Source: Mesorhizobium sp. (GTDB lineage Bacteria > Pseudomonadota > Alphaproteobacteria > Rhizobiales > Rhizobiaceae). From it: a DNA stretch of 41,980 bases. Made by a program: the position numbers and the translations under genes. A model generated the notes under the pieces. That model was not told the DNA's origin. It saw only the letters and a program-made list of their open reading frames with translations, and did no database searches. Within the stretch, counting starts at the first letter, position 1. The number at the start of each line of letters is the position of its first letter. Below, piece after piece: positions 1-7,571 of the stretch. The stretch covers positions 1 to 41,980 of the forward strand of contig JAPUFC010000078.1 in assembly GCA_027492275.1 (NCBI GenBank), read 5' to 3'.

Positions 1-50
1 CCTTGAATCAAATCCCGCACAAAATGGGAATCCTAAATTGTCACTACAGC

Positions 51-440
51 CTAGCGCGCCGGCCGGCGGTGCCACAGGGCGGGCAGGGCGACGATGGCGA
101 AGAGCAGCATCGCGGCGTAGAAACCCATCGAGGAGGCGGCGACGATCGGCTCGGCCGCTGCGTTGCCGCCGAGCAGGACGAACAGCCCGGCCAGCAGGCC
201 GATGCCGCTCGCGGCCGTCAGCCAGAAGTGCAGGACGGCCAGGCGCGAGCCGGCGGCTGCCGGCACCAGATGATAGAAGAAGGCGAACAGCGCCGACATC
301 AGCCAGCCGGCGGTCATGACATGCGCGTGGGTCGGCATCTGGCCGTGGTCCTGCGAGATGGACATGTACAGGCCGAGCGCCATGCCGCACAGCGCATAGA
401 TGACGGCCAGGGTGAAGAAGTTGCGTGCGACGCCCTGCAT
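51..440 (-). CDS. Small four-helix inner-membrane protein, related to heme-copper-oxidase-like fragments
   Basis: 129 aa, with four predicted membrane helices (roughly residues 7-27, 40-62, 68-90 and 101-122). The segment with PTHAH followed by a hydrophobic helix and FYHL resembles the His-bearing helices of heme-copper oxidase subunit I-like proteins, but the protein is far too short to be an oxidase subunit and a full heme/copper ligand set is not visible. The ATG at 440 has a CGGAG about 9 nt upstream. It is transcribed divergently from the ThiE-like gene. A role in the membrane, possibly heme or metal related, is inference only; function unknown. Confidence 0.7.
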   Translation of the reverse strand: MQGVARNFFTLAVIYALCGMALGLYMSISQDHGQMPTHAHVMTAGWLMSALFAFFYHLVPAAAGSRLAVLHFWLTAASGIGLLAGLFVLLGGNAAAEPIVAASSMGFYAAMLLFAIVALPALWHRRPAR

Positions 441-643
441 TGGTGGAGCTCCGTTGGCTGCGGGTGAGGAATGGGCCGCATCATGGATGGTCGCCGTTGC
501 CGGGCGATGTCGTCGCGACCGGCGGTTCGAAACGACGGCTGTTACCCGCGCGCCCCTTTTGTCGCCCCCCTTGCGTCACGGGGCCCGATGCCGCAATGCA
601 ACCATCTTTGCCCGTCAAGGCGGGCCGGACACCGGGGATGTTC

Positions 644-1303
644 ATGACCGCCACGCCGCCCGACCGCTGCCGTCTCGTGCTGATAACCCCGCCGGACATG
701 GCGGCCGGCGACATCGCCGCGCGGTTCGCCGAGGCGATCGCCGGCGGCGACGTCGCCTCGGTGATCGTCGCCGCCCACGGCACGGACGAGGTTTCATTGC
801 AGGTGCTGGCCGAGAGGATCGTGCCCGTGGCGCAGGCGGCCGGCATCGCCGCGATCATCGACGGCGACACGCGCGTGGCGGGCCGCGTGGGCGCCGACGG
901 CGTGCATCTGGAGGTCGGCAAGGAGGACCTCGCCGACGCCGTCGAGAGGCTCCAGGCCAAGATGATCGTTGGCACCGGCGGCGCGACGACGCGCGACGCG
1001 GCGCTGGAGCTCGGCGAGGCGCAGCCGGACTATGTCTTCTTCGGCCGCTTCGGCTACGACAACAAGCCGGAGCCGCACAGGCGCAACCTGGCGCTGGCGA
1101 CGTGGTGGGCCGAGATGGTCGAAGTGCCCTGCATCGTGCTGGCCGGCGCGGATGTCGAATCGGTCGCGGCCTGCGCGGCCACCGGCGCGGAGTTCGTGGC
1201 GCTGTCGGCGGCGGTGTTCGGCAGCGCCGACGCGGCCGCTGCGGTGCGGCGGGCCAATGCGATCCTGAAAGGGGACGCGCCGCCGCCCGGGGCGCCGGCA
1301 TGA
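644..1303 (+). CDS. Thiamine-phosphate synthase (ThiE)-like TIM-barrel protein
   Basis: 219 aa from the ATG at 644, which has a GGGG stretch 7 nt upstream; an in-frame ATG at 638 is an alternative and adds two residues. The fold signature of the TenI/ThiE superfamily is visible: an early strand LVLITPP, then the GADGVHLEVG segment in the middle, and a late LAGADVES / GAEFVALSAAVF segment that corresponds to the phosphate-binding end of ThiE. The usual ThiE substrate motif around GPIFPTxTK is replaced by FFGRFGYDNKPEP, so authentic thiamine-phosphate synthase activity is doubtful; it may be a paralog with another role. The stop overlaps the start of the Sel1 gene (ATGA), which implies translational coupling. 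Confidence 0.75.
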   Translation: MTATPPDRCRLVLITPPDMAAGDIAARFAEAIAGGDVASVIVAAHGTDEVSLQVLAERIVPVAQAAGIAAIIDGDTRVAGRVGADGVHLEVGKEDLADAVERLQAKMIVGTGGATTRDAALELGEAQPDYVFFGRFGYDNKPEPHRRNLALATWWAEMVEVPCIVLAGADVESVAACAATGAEFVALSAAVFGSADAAAAVRRANAILKGDAPPPGAPA

Positions 1304-2274
1304 TCCGCATCGCCTCCGTGCTGCTCGTCCTGTCCTGCGCGTCCGCGCTGGCGGCCGGCTCGACCGATGCGGAGGTTTCGCCAGCCGTCCCCGACGCCGC
1401 GACGACGGCCCCGTCGCCGGTCGTCGATCCAAACCGCTTCGGCGGTCCGCCGGCCGACGCCGCCTACGGGGCCTATCAGCGCGGGCTCTACCTCACCGCG
1501 CTGAACCTGGCGCGGCCGCGCGCTGAGGCCGGCGACGGCGCGGCGCAGACGCTGATGGCAGAGATCCTGGCGCGCGGCCTGGGCGTGCCGCGCAACGAGA
1601 CCGAGGCGGCGACGTGGTATCAGCGGGCGGCCGAGCAGGGCGTGCCGGAAGCGCAGTTCCAGTATGCGCTGCTCCTGATGGACGGCCGTTTCGTCAAGAA
1701 GGACGAGAGGGAAGCCTATGCGCTGCTGCAGGCGGCGGCGGAGGCGGGCAACAGGCTGGCGCAGTTCAATTTCGCCCAGCTTCTGGTGCGGCGGGAGCCC
1801 GGCGATTCCGGCATGGCCAGGGCCGTCGTCTACTACGAGCGGGCGGCCGAGGCCGGCATTGCGGACGCGCAGTACGCGATGGCGCAGGTCTATGCCAACG
1901 GGGTGGGCGGCCGGCCGCGCGACGAGGCCGAGGCGCGCAAATGGCTGGAAAAGGCGGCGCGGCAGAATTTCGACACCGCGCAGCTCGATCTCGGGACCTG
2001 GCTCGTGGAGGGCAAGGGCGGGCCGCGCGACTACAAGGCCGGCTTCGAGTGGATGAGCCGTGCGGCGCGCGGCGGCAACGTCGCGGCGCAGAACAGGCTG
2101 GCCAAGCTCTACATGGCCGGGCTCGGCACCGATCCCGATTCCATCCTCGCCGCCGCCTGGTACTTCACCGCGCGCCGCGCCGGGCTGAAGGACCCCGAGA
2201 TGGAGGATTTCCTCGACGGGCTGACCGACGAGGAGCAGAAGGAAGCGCTCGTGCGGGCTAACAGGCTGCGCTGA
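1300..2274 (+). CDS. Exported Sel1-like tetratricopeptide repeat protein
   Basis: 324 aa. Residues 1-18 form a signal peptide (MIRIASVLLVLSCASALA), followed by a low-complexity linker and then at least five Sel1-type repeats of about 36 aa recognisable by W/YxxAAxxGxxxAQ cores (for example WYQRAAEQGVPEAQ, YYERAAEAGIADAQ, WMSRAARGGNVAAQ). Sel1 repeats form alpha-solenoids used for protein-protein contacts; rhizobial Sel1 proteins such as ExoR act in the periplasm as regulators, but this one is shorter and is not recognisably ExoR. The start overlaps the stop of the ThiE-like gene by 4 nt, and the ATG is preceded by the coding tail of that gene, so expression is probably coupled. Confidence 0.85.
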   Translation: MIRIASVLLVLSCASALAAGSTDAEVSPAVPDAATTAPSPVVDPNRFGGPPADAAYGAYQRGLYLTALNLARPRAEAGDGAAQTLMAEILARGLGVPRNETEAATWYQRAAEQGVPEAQFQYALLLMDGRFVKKDEREAYALLQAAAEAGNRLAQFNFAQLLVRREPGDSGMARAVVYYERAAEAGIADAQYAMAQVYANGVGGRPRDEAEARKWLEKAARQNFDTAQLDLGTWLVEGKGGPRDYKAGFEWMSRAARGGNVAAQNRLAKLYMAGLGTDPDSILAAAWYFTARRAGLKDPEMEDFLDGLTDEEQKEALVRANRLR

Positions 2275-2379
2275 GCGGCCTATCGGTCGTGCCCGGCTTG
2301 CCTCCGGGCGCGATTTGTGGTGTTGGAGGCGCGATATTCCGCCCGCGGCGGTTCTCTCTCCTGTCTGGAACAAGGCACA

Positions 2380-2946
2380 ATGGCCAAGATCAACGGCAAC
2401 GAAATCCGTCCCGGCAACGTCATCGAGCACGATGGCGGCCTCTGGGTCGCGGTGAAGACCAACGCGGTCAAGCCCGGCAAGGGCGGCGCCTACAATCAGG
2501 TCGAGCTCAAGAACCTGATCAACGGCACCAAGCTCAACGAGCGCTTCCGTTCCGCCGAGACCGTCGAGAAGGTGCGTCTCGAGCAAAAGGATTTCTCCTA
2601 CCTCTACGAGCAGGGCGACTCGCTGGTCTTCATGGACACCGAATCCTACGAGCAGCTCGAGCTCCAGAAGGATTTCGTCGGTGACCGCGCCGCCTTCCTG
2701 CAGGACGGCATGATGGTCACGGTCGAGCTCTACGAGGAGAAGCCGATCGGCATCTCGCTGCCCGACCAGGTGACGCTGACCATCACCGAGGCCGACCCGG
2801 TGGTGAAGGGCCAGACGGCCGCCTCCTCCTACAAGCCCGCCGTGCTGGAAAACGGCATCCGCGTGCTGGTGCCGCCCTTCATCTCTTCCGGCGAGCGCAT
2901 CATCGTCGACACCAACGAGCTGACCTACGTCCGCCGCGCGGACTGA
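2380..2946 (+). CDS. efp: Translation elongation factor P
   Basis: 188 aa, the normal EF-P length. EF-P binds between the P and E sites of the ribosome and relieves stalling at consecutive prolines. Three beta-barrel domains are present: an N-terminal KOW-like domain beginning [13 protein letters not shown], an OB domain and a C-terminal OB domain ending in the conserved Y-V. The modified loop reads KPGKGGAY with Lys34 at the tip, the type that receives beta-lysine through EpmA. The upstream in-frame extension from 2317 was rejected because MAKINGN is the family start and lies 9-10 nt after a GGAA stretch. The next gene, a SuhB-like phosphatase, is 50 nt downstream, as in many alphaproteobacteria. 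Confidence 0.97.
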   Translation: MAKINGNEIRPGNVIEHDGGLWVAVKTNAVKPGKGGAYNQVELKNLINGTKLNERFRSAETVEKVRLEQKDFSYLYEQGDSLVFMDTESYEQLELQKDFVGDRAAFLQDGMMVTVELYEEKPIGISLPDQVTLTITEADPVVKGQTAASSYKPAVLENGIRVLVPPFISSGERIIVDTNELTYVRRAD

Positions 2947-2996
2947 TCGCGGCCGTCGGCAGCCGGATCGCCGACTGCCGAAGCCGGGAAGGAAAC

Positions 2997-3797
2997 ATGG
3001 CCCGTTCAGCACTCCTCAACGTCATGGTCGGCGCCGCGATGAAGGCGGGCCGCTCGCTGTCGCGTGATTTCGGCGAGGTGCAGAACCTTCAGGTCTCGCT
3101 GAAAGGGCCGGGCGACTATGTAAGCCAGGCGGATCGCAAAGCGGAAGAAATCGTCTTCAACGAGCTGTCGCGGGCGCGGCCCGGCTACGCCTTCCTGATG
3201 GAGGAGCGCGGCGCGGTCGGCGGCGACGACGACCAGCACCGCTGGATCGTCGATCCGCTCGACGGCACCACGAACTTCCTGCACGGCATCCCGTTGTTCG
3301 CCATCTCGATCGCGCTGGAACGGCAGGGCCAGCTCGTCGCCGGCGTCATCTACAACCCGGCGATGGACGAGCTCTACACGGCCGAGCGCGGCGGCGGGGC
3401 GTTCCTCAACGACCGCCGCATCCGCGTCTCGGCGCGCCGCAACCTGTCCGACGCGGTGATCGGCACGGGCGTGCCGCATCTCGGGCGCGGCCATCACGGC
3501 AACTACCTGATCGAGCTGCGCAACGTTATGGGCGAGGCGGCCGGCATCCGCCGCATGGGCGCGGCCTCGCTCGACCTCGCCTATGTCGCCGCCGGGCGCA
3601 TGGACGGGTTCTGGGAGGAATGGCTGTCGCCCTGGGACATGGCGGCGGGCATCCTGATGATCCGCGAGGCGGGCGGCTTCGTGTCCGACCGGGCCGGCGG
3701 GCAGGACATGCTGGACACGGGCGACATCGTCGTCGGCAACGAGCCGATCCAGAAGGCGCTGCTCGCCACGGTGAAGAAGCCGCTCAACGCGCGCTGA
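2997..3797 (+). CDS. suhB: Inositol monophosphatase family protein (SuhB-like)
   Basis: 266 aa, full length. The metal-binding motifs of the FIG superfamily are all visible: LMEERG around residue 65 (first acidic ligand), WIVDPLDGTTNFLHGIP around 82-98 (DPxDGT, Mg2+ binding) and SPWDMAAGILMIREAGG around 211-227 (WDxAAG). It hydrolyses myo-inositol 1-phosphate or related phosphates with Mg2+; SuhB orthologs also bind RNA polymerase in some proteobacteria, which cannot be judged here. A GGGAAGGA Shine-Dalgarno sits just before the ATG. It follows efp with a short gap and may be cotranscribed. Confidence 0.92.
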   Translation: MARSALLNVMVGAAMKAGRSLSRDFGEVQNLQVSLKGPGDYVSQADRKAEEIVFNELSRARPGYAFLMEERGAVGGDDDQHRWIVDPLDGTTNFLHGIPLFAISIALERQGQLVAGVIYNPAMDELYTAERGGGAFLNDRRIRVSARRNLSDAVIGTGVPHLGRGHHGNYLIELRNVMGEAAGIRRMGAASLDLAYVAAGRMDGFWEEWLSPWDMAAGILMIREAGGFVSDRAGGQDMLDTGDIVVGNEPIQKALLATVKKPLNAR

Positions 3798-3913
3798 ACC
3801 GCGCTTTTGCCCTTTCGTGCCGCGCCGCACTGGCCAGCGCCTTTCAATTTCGTCACAATTCCGTTTAGAGTCGCGGCCTTGAATGGGCCGCGAGCTGATT
3901 GGGGCGTGGGCGG

Positions 3914-4933
3914 ATGGCGTTGATGAGATCGGTGACGGGCGGGCGGTCGTCCGATGTGCTGGGCTACGACCCGCACAGGCTGTCGAGCCCGCAGGTCTTC
4001 ATCCTGTCCATGGCCATCTTCCTCGCCATCGTCGGCTTCATCGCCATCATCCTGACGCGGCAGATAACGGCGGCCTTCACCACCAATCCCGGCCTCAACG
4101 GGTTGATCCTCGGCGTGCTGGTGGTCGGCATCCTGCTGACCTTCCAGCAGGTCGTGCGGCTCTTCCGCGAGGTGCGCTGGGTCAATTCCTTCCGCGCCGG
4201 CTCGGAAACCACCGAACCCGTGCTGCTGGCGCCGATGAAGGCGATGATCGGTCGCTCCTCGGCCATGGCCTTCTCGGCCTCGTCCATGCGCACCATGCTG
4301 GATTCGATCGCCAACCGGCTGGACGAGAGCCGCGACATCTCCCGCTACCTGACCGGCCTGCTGGTCTTCCTCGGACTGCTCGGCACCTTCTGGGGCCTGC
4401 TGGCGACGATCGGCTCGATCGGCCAGACGATCCAGTCGCTCGATCCGGGTTCGGGTGATGCCAATTCGGTGCTGGAGTCGCTGAAGCAGGGCCTGTCCGC
4501 GCCGCTGTCGGGCATGGGCACGGCTTTCTCCTCCTCGCTGTTCGGTCTCGCCGGCTCGCTGGTGCTCGGCTTCCTCGACCTGCAGGCGGGGCGGGCGCAG
4601 ACGCGCTTCTACACCGAGCTGGAGAACTGGCTTTCCTCCGTCACCGACCTTTCTTCCGACATGATCGTGCCCGATGCCTCGCGGGCGGAATCGTCGGACG
4701 AGATCCGCGCGCTGTCGGAAAGGCTGCGGACCATGCAGGAGAACGGCTCCAGCCCGCGCGTCGCCACCGCGATGGCCAATCTCGCCGACGGCATATCGGG
4801 GCTGGTCAAGAACATGCGCTCCGAGCAGCAGATCATGCGCGACTGGGTCGAGGCCCAGTCGGAGGAGCAGAAGAAGATGCGCGAGACGCTAGACAGGATC
4901 GCTGAGGCGCTGAGGCAGCGGGAACGCAACTGA
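3914..4933 (+). CDS. MotA/TolQ/ExbB-type proton-channel family protein
   Basis: 339 aa from the ATG at 3914; a TTG at 3899 would add five residues and cannot be excluded. Four hydrophobic segments are visible: about 20-45 (FILSMAIFLAIVGFIAIIL), 60-80 (LILGVLVVGILLTF), 145-170 (LLVFLGLLGTFWGLLATI) and 195-220 (FSSSLFGLAGSLVLGFLDL). The GLLGTFWGL and GMGTAFSSSLFGL blocks are hallmarks of the MotA/ExbB fold. The long C-terminal tail is helical and charged. The following gene begins 2 nt after the stop and encodes a MotB/OmpA-like partner, so the two very likely form an ion-driven envelope complex. It is not a flagellar locus: no fli/flg genes are nearby. Confidence 0.85.
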   Translation: MALMRSVTGGRSSDVLGYDPHRLSSPQVFILSMAIFLAIVGFIAIILTRQITAAFTTNPGLNGLILGVLVVGILLTFQQVVRLFREVRWVNSFRAGSETTEPVLLAPMKAMIGRSSAMAFSASSMRTMLDSIANRLDESRDISRYLTGLLVFLGLLGTFWGLLATIGSIGQTIQSLDPGSGDANSVLESLKQGLSAPLSGMGTAFSSSLFGLAGSLVLGFLDLQAGRAQTRFYTELENWLSSVTDLSSDMIVPDASRAESSDEIRALSERLRTMQENGSSPRVATAMANLADGISGLVKNMRSEQQIMRDWVEAQSEEQKKMRETLDRIAEALRQRERN

Positions 4934-4934
4934 G

Positions 4935-5966
4935 ATGGCGCTGGCGCGGGCGCGGCGGGGCGACCGCCGCATCGACTACTGGCCGGGCTTCGTCGACGCG
5001 CTGTCGACGCTTCTGCTCGCCATCATGTTCCTCCTGTCCGTCTTCGTTCTGGCGCAATTCCTGCTCAGCCGCGAGATCTCCGGCAAGGACGAGGTGCTCT
5101 CCCGCCTCAACTCGCAGATCAACGAGCTGACCCAGCTTCTGGCGCTGGAAAAGGGCAACACGCAGGACGCGCAGGACCAGCTCGCCAATCTCCAGGCTAC
5201 GCTGACGGCGGCCGAGAGCGAGCGGTCGCGGCTGCAACAGCTTCTGGCGCAGGGCGCCGGGGCGGGAGCGGAGGCGGAAGCGCGCGCCGGGGCGCTGTCG
5301 GGCGAGCTCGACACCGAGCGCCAGATCAGCCAGCGCGCGCTCAGCCAGGTCGAGCTGCTCAACCAGCAGATCGCGGCGCTGCGCCGGCAGATCGCGGCGC
5401 TGGAGGATGCGCTCAACGTGGCGGAGACGCGCGACAAGGAATCCAACACCAAGATCGCCGATCTCGGCCGCCGCCTGAACGTGGCGCTGGCGCAGCGGGT
5501 GCAGGAGCTGAACCGCTACCGTTCCGATTTCTTCGGCCGGCTGCGCGAAATCCTGTCCGACCGCGAGAACATCCGCATCGTCGGCGACCGCTTCGTCTTC
5601 CAGTCGGAGGTGCTGTTCCCGGTCGGCTCGGAGGTGATCAACGATGCCGGGCAGGCCGAGATGAAGAAGCTCGCCGACGCCATCATCGAGCTGCAGAAGG
5701 AAATCCCGCCGGAGATCAACTGGGTGCTGCGCGTCGACGGCCACACCGACGACCGGCCGCTGTCCGGCGCGGGGCGCTACCGCGACAACTGGGAGCTTTC
5801 CTCGGGCCGCGCGACCTCCGTGGTGAAGTTTCTGATCGCCAACGGCGTGCCGGCCAACCGGCTGGTCGCGGCCGGCTTCGGCGAGTTCCAGCCGCTCGAC
5901 GCCGCCGGCACCGACGAGGCGCGCAACCGCAACCGCCGCATCGAGCTCAAGCTCACCGAGCGTTAG
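4935..5966 (+). CDS. OmpA/MotB-like peptidoglycan-binding protein with one membrane anchor
   Basis: 343 aa. An N-terminal membrane helix (about 18-44) follows YWPGFVDALST; Asp21 sits where MotB/TolR proteins carry their proton-binding aspartate. Residues 50-190 are a long, Gln/Glu/Ala-rich coiled coil. Residues 205-343 are an OmpA-like peptidoglycan-binding domain with the typical RVDGHTDDRPL and NRRIELKL motifs. With the preceding MotA/ExbB-like gene (2 nt gap) this makes a stator-like pair that would span the inner membrane and grip peptidoglycan. Known family members are often annotated only as peptidoglycan-binding protein; the cellular process driven is not established. Confidence 0.87.
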   Translation: MALARARRGDRRIDYWPGFVDALSTLLLAIMFLLSVFVLAQFLLSREISGKDEVLSRLNSQINELTQLLALEKGNTQDAQDQLANLQATLTAAESERSRLQQLLAQGAGAGAEAEARAGALSGELDTERQISQRALSQVELLNQQIAALRRQIAALEDALNVAETRDKESNTKIADLGRRLNVALAQRVQELNRYRSDFFGRLREILSDRENIRIVGDRFVFQSEVLFPVGSEVINDAGQAEMKKLADAIIELQKEIPPEINWVLRVDGHTDDRPLSGAGRYRDNWELSSGRATSVVKFLIANGVPANRLVAAGFGEFQPLDAAGTDEARNRNRRIELKLTER

Positions 5967-5992
5967 TTCTTTTTCCTTTAGCAGAGTCTGAT

Positions 5993-7480
5993 ATGTCATT
6001 CGCCAAGCTGGACGATCTTTGCCGCAAGCTGGAGGCGCTGGAGCACGCGCTGTCCATTCTCGGCGCGGACGAGGCGACGCACATGGCGGTGGGCGGCGGC
6101 GAAAAACGCGCCGAGGCGATGGCGATGCTGGCCGGCATGCACCACGTCCGCGCCACCGCGCCCGAGATCGCCGACTGGATCGACGCGGCCGAAAACGAGG
6201 CGCTGAACGAAGACCAGGCGCTGGCGCTCGGCGAGTTCAGGCGCCATCACGCCAACCTCACCTGCCTGCCGGTCGAGTTCGTGGAGCGGCAGACGGCGGC
6301 GCGCATGCGTTCCGAGCAGCTCTGGCGCGATCTGCGGGCCAAGAACGACTGGACGGGCTTTTTGCCCGCGCTGGAAAACGTCGTCTCGCTGGTGCGCGAG
6401 GAGGCGGCGATGCGCGCGGAAAAACTCGGGCTCGATCCCTATGACGCGCTGATGGAGCAGTACGATCTCGGCAACCGCGTCGCCGACATCTCTCCGGTGT
6501 TCGAGGACCTCAAGGGTTTCCTGAAGGACTTCGTGCCTGAGGCGCTGGAGACGCAGGAGCGAAGGCTCTCCGCGCGCAAAGGCCGCTCGCTCTCTGGCGT
6601 CTATGCGGTGGACAAGCAGCGCGAGCTGGGGCTGGCCATGATGGCGGCGGTCGGCTTCGACTTCTCGCATGGCAGCCTCGCCGTTTCGCACCATCCCTTC
6701 TGCGGCGGTGTGCCGAGCGACGTGCGCATCACCACGCGCTACCGGAGCACGGACTTTTTGTCGGCGCTGATGGGCGTGCTGCACGAGACCGGCCATGCGC
6801 TCTACGAGCAGAACCTGCCGAAGGACTGGTCGCACTGGCCGCTGGGCAAGGCGCGCGGCATGGCGGTGCACGAAAGCCAGAGCCTGTTCAACGAGAAGCA
6901 GATCGGCCGCAATCCGGCCTTCTGGCGCTGGGCGCTGCCGGTGGTGGAGAAGCATCTCGGCGAGGACTGGTCGATCGACGACATCCTGCCGCATGTCCAT
7001 CACGTCGCGCGCGGCCTGATCCGCGTCGACGCCGACGAGGTGACCTACCCGCTTCACGTCATCCTGCGCTACGAGCTGGAGCGGGAGCTGGTCTCGGGCC
7101 GGCTGGCGGTGGCGGATATCCCCGAAGCCTGGGACGCGAAGATGCGCGAATATCTCGGGCTGTCCACCATCGACAATCCGGCCGACGGCCCGATGCAGGA
7201 CGTGCATTGGCCGGGCGGCGCGTTCGGCTATTTCCCCTCCTACACGCTCGGCGCCATGATGGCGGCGCAGCAATGGGCGGCGCTGACGCGGGAGATCCCG
7301 GACGCCGACGAGGCGATGGCGCGGGGACAGTTCGCCGGCATCAACGACTGGCGGCGCGAGCGGATCTGGTCCCAAGGCTCGCGCTTCTCCACGCCCGAGC
7401 TGATCGAGCGCGCGACGGGCGGGAAGCTGGAAGCCGGCTATTTCACCCGGCATCTGAAGGCGCGATACGGGGCGAATTGA
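5993..7480 (+). CDS. Carboxypeptidase Taq (M32 family metallocarboxypeptidase)
   Basis: 495 aa, typical for family M32. The zinc site HETGH is in LMGVLHETGHALYEQ (about residue 262), followed by the ESQSLFNEKQIGR segment that supplies the third ligand (Glu) and the conserved family sequence. DVRITTRY and GxFGYFPSYTLG blocks are also family hallmarks. These enzymes remove C-terminal amino acids from peptides in the cytoplasm, with Zn2+ or Co2+. The ATG at 5993 directly follows a 26 nt gap after the OmpA-like gene; the Shine-Dalgarno (GCAGAG region) is weak. The 3' flank holds a small inverted repeat. Confidence 0.95.
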   Translation: MSFAKLDDLCRKLEALEHALSILGADEATHMAVGGGEKRAEAMAMLAGMHHVRATAPEIADWIDAAENEALNEDQALALGEFRRHHANLTCLPVEFVERQTAARMRSEQLWRDLRAKNDWTGFLPALENVVSLVREEAAMRAEKLGLDPYDALMEQYDLGNRVADISPVFEDLKGFLKDFVPEALETQERRLSARKGRSLSGVYAVDKQRELGLAMMAAVGFDFSHGSLAVSHHPFCGGVPSDVRITTRYRSTDFLSALMGVLHETGHALYEQNLPKDWSHWPLGKARGMAVHESQSLFNEKQIGRNPAFWRWALPVVEKHLGEDWSIDDILPHVHHVARGLIRVDADEVTYPLHVILRYELERELVSGRLAVADIPEAWDAKMREYLGLSTIDNPADGPMQDVHWPGGAFGYFPSYTLGAMMAAQQWAALTREIPDADEAMARGQFAGINDWRRERIWSQGSRFSTPELIERATGGKLEAGYFTRHLKARYGAN

Positions 7481-7508
7481 GCTTTTGGGAAGTTCTCCTT
7501 CCGGTTTT

Positions 7509-7546
7509 CGTCATTCCGGGTTCCGCTGCGCGGCCCCGGAATGACG
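7509..7546. repeat. Short intergenic inverted repeat (CGTCATTCCGGG type)
   Basis: Arms CGTCATTCCGGG (7509-7520) and CCCGGAATGACG (7535-7546) are perfectly complementary over 12 bp with a 14 nt loop. It lies between the convergent M32 peptidase and ABC exporter genes. Sequences of this type are dispersed widely in rhizobial intergenic regions. It could act as a bidirectional transcription stop or an mRNA end-stabilising hairpin; there is no U-tract. Confidence 0.7.
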
Positions 7547-7571
7547 GGAGGCGGCTCGCCCTGTCGGCTGC

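Noticed and set aside
400-2274. Single 624-aa frame covering the ThiE-like and Sel1 genes
   Set aside because: The first 300 residues are Arg/Gly-rich out-of-frame sequence over the ThiE-like gene; the real gene begins at 1300 with a signal peptide.
3899-5966. MotA/MotB-like pair as ZorA-ZorB of a Zorya defence system
   Set aside because: No ZorC/ZorD or ZorE-type genes are adjacent; neighbours are housekeeping genes and the pair is in core DNA.
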